Source: Silene noctiflora
Lineage: Eukaryota; Streptophyta; Magnoliopsida; Caryophyllales; Caryophyllaceae
DNA length: 23,382 nucleotides
Reading direction: 5' to 3'
Assembly: GCA_009801015.1 (NCBI GenBank)
Contig: VHZZ01000279.1
Coordinates: 126,569 to 149,950, forward strand
Shown: piece after piece, positions 9,036 to 18,037 of the stretch
Layout of the letters: every line of letters starts with the position of its first letter
Numbering within the stretch: position 1 is the stretch's first letter
Translations under genes and position numbers: made by a program
Notes under the pieces: model-generated
Told to the model about the DNA's origin: nothing
Database searches by the model: none
The model's input: only the letters and a program-made list of their open reading frames with translations

Positions 9036-12030
9036 TGTGGAGGCCTAGATTACCGCTGTTAAGGGCGAGATTACCACTGGTTGTCCACGCCTGTTGAGCT
9101 TGAATTGAGTACTCTAAATGCCATACAACATCTTCCATTGGAGGCCTCCTGCTCGAGTCTTCATTGAGACAACTGATGGTGATTTCTGTAGCGGTTTTGA
9201 TTGATTGGTATGCAAATGTGCCCCTCATTCCCAGGTCTATTGCGTGCTGTAGTGCTGATGCTGATTCTACTAAGCTGCTTTCCAACTTCAGTACAGAACA
9301 ATTTGGTTAGCAGAAGGAAAAATTCTTGAAATTTCTGTAGACGGAACTGTCAGATAAACTAGCTGGTAAAATCATTGAATTACCTCTAGCTTTAGATCAT
9401 CAACTTGGTTTTCCGAAGTGGTCCGTCTACCAGTTAGTAACTCCAGCATGATCACACCCAGTTTGTAAATGTCATCTTTTTCGGAATTTTCTGAAGGTGA
9501 AGTGTTCTGACCACTTGATTCTTCCACCTGAAAATTTGGTAGAAGTGAAATCAGAAATTTACATTATCTTAACTGATGAATAACAGTAAAATTTACGAAA
9601 ACTAATCTTGCATTACCTTAATTGGTAAGGGGATTCTGTAATTGCTGATTTTCGGAGTAAGGCTGTCATCTAACAAAATGTTCTCCATCTTCAGATCATT
9701 TCCGAAAACTCCAGGTGCTATTCCAGTGTGCAGGAAATGAACTCCTCTCGCGATTCCCATAGAAATTGTCATTCTCTGAGGCCACTTCAGTTTATCTTTC
9801 CTCCTCCAATCTGCCAGATAATTTTTTTTACCGATATCAGTAACAATTCATAAGCACAAATTAGCATCAATCGAGAATGTAGTTGGTGAACCCGACACAT
9901 GAATTCTTATCCATATGAAAACAAAAATAGGTTGGCTAATGACTTGAACCTGATAGATGTTCCCGTAAAGATCCGTTTGCTACATGCTCGAACACAACAA
10001 AAATCGAACTTCCCCTATGTCGTTCCTGGTAGGTAACAACACAGTGTCCAAGAACACTGACAAGATTTTGATGTCGTAGTTGCGAAAGTACTTCAATGTG
10101 GTTATTCAAAGTCTTGGATGAATGCTTCTCTTTCACTGTCATACATCTGATCAAAACTGCAGACCCACTTGGTAATAAACCTTTGTAAACCTGAAAATTT
10201 ACAGTTTTTACTGTCAAATTATCATAGTTTTAGCTCTTCTGCTACGGAGTATCTTTTTGGTGCCGAAATATATGAACTAACCTGTCCTTGAGACCCTTCT
10301 GTGACCAAATTTATCTGATCAAAATTGTTTGTTGCTTCTTGCAGTTCTTCATAGGTAAATGAATAGTACGGTGGGAGACCTATATTTGGCATTCTCATTG
10401 ATCTTGCTACATACTCTGTTGCAACGGAATAGAATACGAGAATTTAGATACGCGACTTAAACTTCAAACCGCCATTCAAGTACACAAACCAACTAAACAA
10501 GCTTTAATTTCCTCTCCGAGGTTAGTTAACATGGATTTGTGACGGTTAACCAACGAAGTATATCAAAAATTAACCGGTCAAGTTAATGTAAGATCGTATT
10601 ACACGAGTATTAATGAAAATTTAAAGGCCATCAAACAAATACCTGAATTATACTCCCTTAGTCCCGGTCATTTGTTTACCTTTGATTAAAAGGGCCCCTC
10701 ACAAATAATATTACGGATTTTATACAACAGTTTACGAAGAATTATGCACGAAAATATAACTGAAAATGATCACTTGAATAAAACAGAGAAATGTTTTCTT
10801 ACTGCTAGTTTCGATGATGGGTGACGGACGAGTAGCCAATTTCCGACCGACAGATTTATCATAATTGTAATTAAGAGCTCCATCATTGCTCTTGTTCTTG
10901 CAAATCACCCAAATTATGGAACAAGTAGTCCCAAACAGCAATATACTTCCACCAATAATACCGAAAATTAGGCCTAATCTAAACCCGGAAATTCTCTCTT
11001 CTTCTGCAATACTTTTACTACTGTTCTTATCTGGTGGAATTACAGCAAGAGCCTGTCTTTGACAAAACTTTCTCGGATGCTGAAACTTTAAACCCGAAAG
11101 ACAATTCCAAGAACTCGATACCTTCCTATACTTGGCCGAATCTGACCCAATGCAGCTAGGAAGTTTCCCAACTAACAAATTCCGCGAAATGTCAACAAAC
11201 CACAGTCTTTTACCACAGACTGTTGCATTACTACCAAGATCTCCTGTCAGCTGATTATCAGCCAAATTTAAGTACCATAGTGACGGAACCGCGAAAACAT
11301 CTGTAGGTAATGGACCAACAAGATGGTTTGAAGAAAGATCAAATCTTTCGAGTTGATTAAACTTCTTCATTATCGGAGGAATTGGAGATCTTATGGAATT
11401 ATTTTGTAAAATAATACTTTTTAATTTCGTACCTAATAAAGGGAAATTTGGACCTATTTGATTATTACTTAAATCCAATTCTTGAAGTAAATTTAAACCA
11501 CTTAAATTTGGAACATTCCCAGTAATAAAATTATTACTCAAATCAAAACTTTTAAGCGATTTTAACGACGAAATTTCATCAGGAACTTGACCATGTATAA
11601 AATTTGAACTTACATTAAGCATTTCCAAAGACTTAAACCGGTCGATTTTCGAAGGTAAAAAACCCCAAATGCCTAAGGAAACAAGGGAAAGTTTTTTCAA
11701 ATTTGTAAGCTTTGTAAGGATAGTAAACAATGAATCAATGGAGAAATTTTTCGACAAAGACGACGATGTTTCGTTACCAATGACAGTTAATTCAGTTACA
11801 TGACCATTTGAACAAACTATGTTTACATTTGATGAAGGTTGAAGAAAACAGAAATTAGTCCATTTCTGCCATGATTGAAGTATTGAAGGATACTCAAGAA
11901 CTTGTTGAAATTGATGAAGAATTCTTTGCTCTGATGAACTTAATTGTGCTTCTAATTTTGGTGTTAATTCAAGAATAATTAATGCATTAATGCATAAACT
12001 AATACAAATTAATAAATTTAAACTCTTCAT
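9031..12030 (-). CDS. LRR receptor-like pseudokinase (At1g14390/At3g03770-type)
   Basis: Six exons on the minus strand (12030-10803, 10415-10282, 10190-9950, 9810-9617, 9527-9384, 9285-9031) join into 731 residues. Order: signal peptide 1-29; LRR ectodomain about 75-330 with repeats such as LEMLNVSSNFIHGQVP; a cysteine pair near 310-323; membrane span about 350-377; juxtamembrane region; kinase-like domain about 445-715. Key catalytic residues are missing: the beta-3 lysine is Arg469, HRD reads GND (571-573), and DFG reads SNY (590-592), although Lys575 and Asn578 remain. The protein is therefore probably a plasma-membrane pseudokinase that signals by partner binding, as inferred for the related probable inactive LRR-RLKs. 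The exon 3 donor (cag|gttcaa) is weak but the frame and homologous junction fit. Start: 12030 precedes the signal peptide; an in-frame ATG at 12183 would add 51 residues. Intron 1 (10416-10802) contains one arm of a Stowaway-like MITE. The ligand is unknown. Confidence 0.9.
10648..10692. mobile_element. Stowaway-like MITE end in pseudokinase intron 1
   Basis: The sequence atactcccttagtcccggtcatttgtttacc matches in style the 'tactccctccgtcc..tcatttgtttac' termini of Stowaway elements seen elsewhere in this window. Only one terminus is convincing, so it is a fragment. Confidence 0.45.
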
Positions 12031-12260
12031 TTTTTTTTGGATTTTTTTGAGTTGGGAAATGATGATTAAATCTTCATGTAAAATGAGAGGAAAAGTTTTG
12101 ATTTTTTTTGAGAAAAGAAGGGTTTGATATTGCTTTAAAAGTTTCCTTAAAAACTTTATGAAATTTTTTGTCACAAATTTCAAGATAAAATGAGTAGTAA
12201 ATGGCTATGGATGGAGTTTGGAGTAATGACTCAACAAACTAAAGCTGATATAGTGGACAT

Positions 12261-12270
12261 TAATTTATAG
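12261..12270 (-). promoter_or_regulatory. candidate TATA box of the LRR pseudokinase gene
   Basis: On the minus strand this reads ctataaatta, about 230 nt upstream of the preferred start codon. A transcript starting some 30 nt downstream (near 12230) would carry a leader of about 200 nt that includes the in-frame upstream ATG at 12183. Confidence 0.4.
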
Positions 12271-12317
12271 AAAGACAAACTTGTCCTCGTAGATTTACCT
12301 GAAGAATTCGCTATCTT

Positions 12318-12799
12318 GGGTAAGATCGTTGTATCGGTTTATCATCGAACAGACATTTAGTATTTTGACGAGGTGGTGAAATTAGAATTTACATTGTATC
12401 TGTTATAATCATGAGGTTAGGTGTTCGATCTTTGCCCATAAGAATGAGCAAACTTTTTGACCAGTTGTTCACCTCCTCATGAGAGCATTTGTGATAAGGA
12501 AATTATACACGGTTATCGACAGTGAATACCTCGTTTTTACCTCAAAAAGAAGAAACAGGGCAAAAGAACAGAGGAAGTAAATACTTCTCTTTCGAGTGGA
12601 AACTGATGAAAAAAATCAGACGTACAAAGTTGGGTGGGATTCAAGGACACACTGTCATCGCACTAAATAGCATGGGCAGAAAACCAGTGAATGTAAATGC
12701 TCTGATAGTCTGATTTCATGCACACTGTACAGCATCCTCTGGTAAGTCTCCTGATTGACATTTTTACTATTTATAAAAACGAGGGTAAGATCGTTGTAT
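12318..12799. repeat. 17-bp direct repeats flanking ~448 bp
   Basis: The string gggtaagatcgttgtat occurs at 12318-12334 and again at 12783-12799. Between them is a tRNA B-box-like word (gtgttcgatctttgccc near 12421) and no coding sequence. This may mark two copies of a dispersed repeat end or an insertion boundary. Confidence 0.55.
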
Positions 12800-12809
12800 A
12801 TTGGCTTGG

Positions 12810-13005
12810 TAAACGTGACTCGATCCAAATTACCCGATTTAATAAGGCTAACCCGGGATTTGAAAGTGATCCAAAAAAAAGTGACCCGAACTGACCTGAT
12901 CGAAAATAAGCTGACTTAAAGTGACCCGAAATGATGCAATAGACCAACCTGGAATGGCCTGACACAAAAATAACCTAGGCCGATAAATGATAGACCCGAA
13001 TGACC
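12810..13005. repeat. ACCCG/TGACC-type dispersed repeat
   Basis: Irregular repeats of gacccga, gacctga and gtgaccc belong to the family also seen at 1660-1775. The 64-codon minus-strand ORF here simply reads through this low-complexity DNA. Confidence 0.55.
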
Positions 13006-15109
13006 ATTTGTAAGGTCTAGGTGTATGTATATAACGGTCTTATATTTACGCTCATTTTATATTTATATACTCCGTATTTGTCATTCTATAATATGTTTAT
13101 TATTTGGTAGTCTTGATTGTATACATATTCAATTAAGTCGTGCATAGAATGAGTCGATATATCGTGACTTCCTTACATGTTATGTATATTTTTAACGATG
13201 TTACTAATAAGTACTCGTAGAGTTGTAGTAAGTATAACTGTCTTACACAAAACCAATAATAAGATAGTATTATTGTTCCATCTTATAAATCTTATCATAT
13301 TTAAATTATTAATGTATACTTTTAGATCACACGTTAAAAAAATCGTTATCGTCGAATTGATTATCATATGCTCAAGTCAAACCTTAGCTGGCCAGATCTA
13401 TAGGGTTTTGACTTACATTACTATTGGTAAAACACAAGGATTTAAGCACGTGAGGTGGTCACGTGGGATCATGAAACTTAATCATAAATTAATGTCTTAA
13501 TCAAAATAATTAATGAATTATTTGTGACTATTATTCCTAATTACAATGTTGTTCAATCATTTATGATGACTTGATGAGTCATCTTATGGACATTATTTTG
13601 ATTATGACATTAATGAGATGATGTTGATGTTGTACTACCACAATAGTGCACAAAATTGTCATTTTTTTATTATTACTTAATTATTGTTTTTCGAAAGGTA
13701 ATACCGTCTGCAATTATGTCTTCTTCTATTATGTCTGTCGGCTTAAAACTATTATCGAGACTAAGTTTTATGTTTCATATATTCTAGATATTTTTTTACC
13801 TTTAATTAAAATTAAAATACTCAATACAGAAAATAAAAACAGTAAATAAATGATCGGGATTGAAAGGATAACAAATATTATTGAATAGTACAAGAAGATA
13901 GGACTAAAGAAGCCATATTGATGAAAGGTCATAGTTGATGGAGTTTGTCGGTGGAAGAGTGCTTAGCTTAGAAGGGTAAAAAAGGAGGGTGATTTCTGAG
14001 GTTAACATGATTTAATCATTTGCTAATAGTAAGACGGTAAAAAAGGAGGGTGATGCCAAATCCTGAATTTTACTGTTTCTTTGTGCAGTGAGTGGTATCT
14101 TTAGTGAATTGTGCACGTTGTGATTTCTGGGTAAAGGACAATCACCAGTTTTTCACATAAGTTAACTAGCTTCGGAAATTATTGTTGAAGACGGAATATT
14201 TATCTTAAACTAAAAACATGTTAAATAAAACGGTTAAAACAAATGAAAAAAATGTGTCCTGTTTTATTGTAGGGCAAATATATCTTAAGAGACATTAATT
14301 TAGTTAGTTTAGAAAGCATCACCATATTTAATGACCAGTTAGTTGATCTCTCGAATAGTCGTATACGTAAATATGATAAAAGTTTGTCATTTCCTAATGA
14401 AGTATTCCACCTTTTGTCTCACTTATATATTTGACGCGTTTTATTGTTTACTAGATATTATCCATATTAAACAAGAATTTGTATTTTCTGACATATTGAC
14501 CTTTCTTAATACGTTCATGTGAGGCCCAGAAAATAAATTTTGAATAATGGGTCACGTTAAGATTATTTTCAGTATTTCAAAAATTTGTTCAGTCACGATA
14601 AAAAATCGAAATTTAAATAAGCAACCTTCACGGACAAATAGCATGACATTAGGCCATAAGAAAAGGACGTCAATTATTTTTGTAAGACTATTCTACATAG
14701 ATATTATTGATTATTGATAAATGATGACCAATTACAAAAAGAACTTATTTAAAATGTTTGTATTAATAAGATCGTTTTATACAAATATCTATATCGTTGT
14801 ATATCGATACGAACGTGAAAGCGAATTAGATTGCGATGTTAAAATTGCAAGTTAGTTAAAGTGGAGTTAGCAATGAAAAAGTGTGATTGAAGAATAGAAT
14901 GGCGGTGTGTATTTGGCATTTTTATGGATCGAACATTATTTGATGAACACGCTTTATTGATCTTGGATGTCGCATGTCGGCTCTTCATTGTACATTGTAT
15001 CATAAATCCATACTCGTATTTATCAACTTGCTATAAAATTTGATCGATACTTCATATCGTACTACGTATTTTACTATTTTCTTATTCATCCTACACGTCT
15101 TTATAGTCG
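13006..15109. other. AT-rich intergenic DNA, no gene seen
   Basis: This is about 2.1 kb of highly AT-rich DNA. ORFs such as that at 13177-13500 are rich in Ile, Leu, Val and Thr, have no domain, and have antisense twins. Two CACGTG motifs 13 nt apart (13447-13452 and 13460-13465) and a duplicated aaaaaaggagggtgat (near 13978 and 14038) are the only local structures I see. Confidence 0.5.
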
Positions 15110-15230
15110 GCGTTGACCAATTTGCGAGACCGGTAAACTGGTCAATCAGGTCAGGTTTGGGTTTGAGTCTGGTTAATTTCAGGTCGGGTTACTTGGGATT
15201 TCGAGGCTTCGTACTAGGTCATTTCAAGTT
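15110..15230. repeat. ACCCG-type dispersed repeat, inverted relative to 12810-13005
   Basis: The sequence is rich in gggtt, ggtcgggt and aggtca, the complement of the words at 12810-13005. It accounts for the plus-strand ORF at 15040-15315. Confidence 0.5.
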
Positions 15231-15500
15231 AGTTCCTTCCTTTGATTTGATTCTTTATGTTTGTTTTATACATATATGTCAATGCACGTTTTCTTTTGTC
15301 CATATCTTTAGCTAGATGTAACTAAAAATTATAAAAGTTTGATATTCATAATCCACTCGATGATACGATTGAAACAAGATCTCACGTGACTATCTTTTAT
15401 GTTATATATTAGAAGTTGTATTGAAGATTCTCTTTGCTAATGAATAGTGTCGAAAAAGCAAACATTAAGAAACAAATGGAATGAAGGAAGTATTGGTAAT

Positions 15501-15712
15501 ATTCCCTCTGTCTCAGTCAATTGTTGTCCTCTGATTTTGGCACAAAGATCAAAGAAAGGGAAAGGGGTCAATTATTAAATCATAAGTGGACCAAATTGTG
15601 TGTAAATGATCAAATTGTTCATCAAATGTAATCCTAAAATGGAAAGGACAACAATTGACTGAGATACCCAAAAATAAAATAGGACAACAAATGACCGGAC
15701 AAAGGGTGTAAT
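15501..15712. mobile_element. Stowaway-like MITE
   Basis: The segment 15511-15530 (tctcagtcaattgttgtcct) is perfectly repeated in inverted orientation at 15645-15664, and a further weaker inverted copy (aggacaacaaatgacc) lies at about 15681-15697. The left edge reads attccctctgtctc, the familiar 'ctccctccgtcc' Stowaway terminus. No transposase is encoded. Confidence 0.7.
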
Positions 15713-15751
15713 AACCACTACTCTGTATTAATCAGTTTACAATAATAAACA

Positions 15752-15810
15752 TTCGGTCGGGTTATACTTGGTCGGGTCAACTCGGGTTCGGTCCGGATCG
15801 GGTCATTCGT
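15752..15810. repeat. GGTCGGGT-type dispersed repeat
   Basis: The block contains repeated ggtcgggt and ggttcggtccgg words of the same family as 1660-1775. It sits just outside the Stowaway-like element. Confidence 0.5.
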
Positions 15811-15913
15811 GACTAGAACAATTTCGCTAGATCTATATATATGCAAGTCTCTTGATTATTATCCACAAATATTGGTTTATTAAATTTAGATTTAGATTCG
15901 TTTATGCTACTCA

Positions 15914-16336
15914 GGCTCTGTTTAATAAGGCATTTTAGGCACCTGATTTGGTCAAAGTAGCTTATTTAACCAAAATTTCAGGTACCTTATTTGTTTGTAA
16001 GCGTCTGACAAATAGCTTATTTAACCAAATAAGTTACCGGAAATAAAATGCTACCTAGAGTAGCATTTGAGATTTCAGGTACCTGATTTGATTTGATTTT
16101 CCTTTTTTACCCCTTAAATCTATACTATTAAATAATTCTCATATCATTTCACGTCATTTCATCAAAATTAGTTACTTTTTCAATTAGTTTGCCAAACATA
16201 TTTTTATATAATCAGCTACCTTACCAGTTACCTTTTCAGATTTTAATTAGTTTTTCAGTTTTCAGCTGCCTTTTCAGTTTTCAACTGTCTTTTCAGGTTT
16301 CAGCTACATTTTCAGGTAGTTTTACCAAACATAGTC
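15914..16336. mobile_element. Tourist-like MITE with TTCAG-rich subterminal repeats
   Basis: The left end is ggctctgttt and the right end is aaacatagtc, inverted copies with two mismatches. Both arms carry many caggtacc / ttttcagct words (left: atttcaggtacc; right: repeated ttttcag). The right arm generates a fake ORF at 16189-16392. The flanking trinucleotides (tca and tta) do not match exactly, so a target-site duplication is not confirmed. Confidence 0.6.
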
Positions 16337-17580
16337 TTAGATCAACTGATAAGCGATTGTTCTTACCATTGACAAAGCTAAGTCAGAGCTAATTGGTCGA
16401 GTAAGGTTGAAAAGAGAAATGGCAACTCTCATAGACCGTCATATACAATAGGACGGGTCTAATAAGAGAATGTACTAAATATTCTACGACCTTATCCGTT
16501 TCACCTCTAAAAAAAATGTAAAATTTAAACAAATAATTGAAACATAGGGAGTAATAAATATTAACAGTACTAAATAATGGTGTGAGGTCTATAATGAATG
16601 GGTGTAGACATTGACGAAATTAATCAAATCGGCCCTGATCACTTTGTCATGGCTTCGTCCCTGATTTTAGCTTAATTAGAGATCTCTTATTCGAGCCCTA
16701 AGAGTGCAACAGTGTTAAAAGTTAAAACTCATATGAGAGAAATTTACCGCCCTAAAAATCCTAACTGAATCGAATCAGTCGGAAAATTTTAAAATAATTA
16801 ATTTGCTATATCAATATTTTATTTTTATTTATTATTATTATTATATTTTTTTGTATTTTTTTTTAGGACTTTGGGGTTTGAAAGTTCAACAAATGTCCTT
16901 AAGCTTTTGAGTGGGCCTAAATCATCTCATGGGCTTCAATAGCCGAATAAGGCACCGGATGGCTTAAGTTTAAGGGCTGGGTTGGTGATTTGATCATTAA
17001 GGCCTACGGGCCCGACTCTTTTATAAGATGGTCTTACGGTAATACGAGTCCAATTAAAAGTGGCCGAATCAAATTGTTATATAAAACCATTTTACGTTTG
17101 AGACAAGTCCAATTGCGAAAAAGCCCAATAAAATTAACTGAGAAACCCGTAATTTTTTTTTTTTTTGGCAACCTAATATTTATATTGATTACTTACCTAT
17201 TTAAATATGTCAGTATTACTCCTAAGATATCGAGTTATCAAAATAAAACTAAAATACAAATACAAGTTAATGATTAGTTTGAGATATTCTCCTATTGACC
17301 AGTCTTATGCTATATAACGATCCTATAGGAGAGTTGCTCTATAAGATAACACTTTTTTTTTTTTTTTTTTTTTACAAAATATCTTTTTCCAATATTTGGT
17401 AGAAATTTGCTTAGGCAACATTTTAGGATATTTTGTGACAAAAATACAAAGGTCAAATTATTATTATTTAAGATAAATGATCGGGTTATTTTTGAAAGAT
17501 TTATCAAAAGTTGGGTCATTTTTTTAAAATAAATATTTAGCTTATTATTACGTACATTTGTTTGGCAAATCCAGCTACAA
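16337..17580. other. intergenic, degraded repeats, no gene seen
   Basis: The stretch contains a decayed Stowaway-like arm pair (about 16493-16556, ttatccgtttcacctc and gaaacataggga), a ttattattatt microsatellite near 16828-16850, and T runs at 17153-17166 and 17353-17373. The 95-codon ORF at 16990-17277 is low-complexity and shows no domain. Confidence 0.45.
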
Positions 17581-17632
17581 ATTAGCTCTAATCCAATTTA
17601 TCCAACCCTCCTTCCTAGAAGCCCACCTTTCC

Positions 17633-17662
17633 CACGTGCGTTACAACTCACCACTATAAATA
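17633..17662 (+). promoter_or_regulatory. GATA gene promoter: G-box and TATA box
   Basis: A CACGTG G-box lies at 17633-17638 and TATAAATA at 17655-17662, correctly placed for a start near 17690. A G-box this close to the TATA suggests bZIP/bHLH (for example light or ABA) input; that is inference. Confidence 0.65.
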
Positions 17663-17689
17663 TAAATCCCCCAACTATTCTCACCGCCT

Positions 17690-17830
17690 CATCCACAATT
17701 TTACCTTTTCACTTTTCACGCGGTTAAAATCTTAAAATTATCCACTCTTAAAATTATCCACACTGTAACTCCATTCAAATTCCGTATAATACCATCTACA
17801 GTTACCGAAAAACACACGGATATTACAGAG
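17690..17830 (+). other. 5'UTR exon of the GATA gene
   Basis: A leader of about 140 nt ends at acagag|gtaggt (intron start 17831). The acceptor tttcag at 18028-18033 gives a 203-nt leader intron only 4 nt upstream of the start codon. The intron contains a decayed Stowaway-like foldback (17921-17975) and an ATT microsatellite (about 17973-18005). Confidence 0.55.
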
Positions 17831-17920
17831 GTAGGTAACTCCTCATTTTAGGGTTTTTGAGTTTCTCCCCCCTTCTTCCCCCCGCCTCTTTCTTTTCCTA
17901 TTCTTCCTCGTTTACGTTTG

Positions 17921-17975
17921 ATTAAAATACGTCTCCCGTATAATAATAAAGGTAAACAAATAATTAAGACGTATT
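17921..17975. mobile_element. small Stowaway-like foldback in GATA leader intron
   Basis: The arms tacgtttgattaaaatacgtct and aacaaataattaagacgtat are partly complementary, and the element has the 'gtttatt..ccgt' style of the neighbouring Stowaway copies. It is too decayed for a firm border. Confidence 0.4.
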
Positions 17976-18037
17976 AATATTAATATTAATATTATTATTA
18001 TTATTGTGTTGTTAATTTATGTTTGTGTTTCAGATAA

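Noticed and set aside
13447-13465. Two CACGTG G-boxes 13 nt apart
   Set aside because: They lie more than 1.4 kb upstream of the pseudokinase and 4 kb from the GATA gene with no TATA or transcript nearby, so no promoter is supported.
13177-13500. 107-codon plus-strand ORF with an antisense partner
   Set aside because: AT-rich intergenic DNA with no recognisable domain, codon bias or regulatory context.
16189-16392. 67-codon Phe/Ser-rich plus-strand ORF
   Set aside because: It is encoded by the TTCAG-rich right arm of the Tourist-like MITE.
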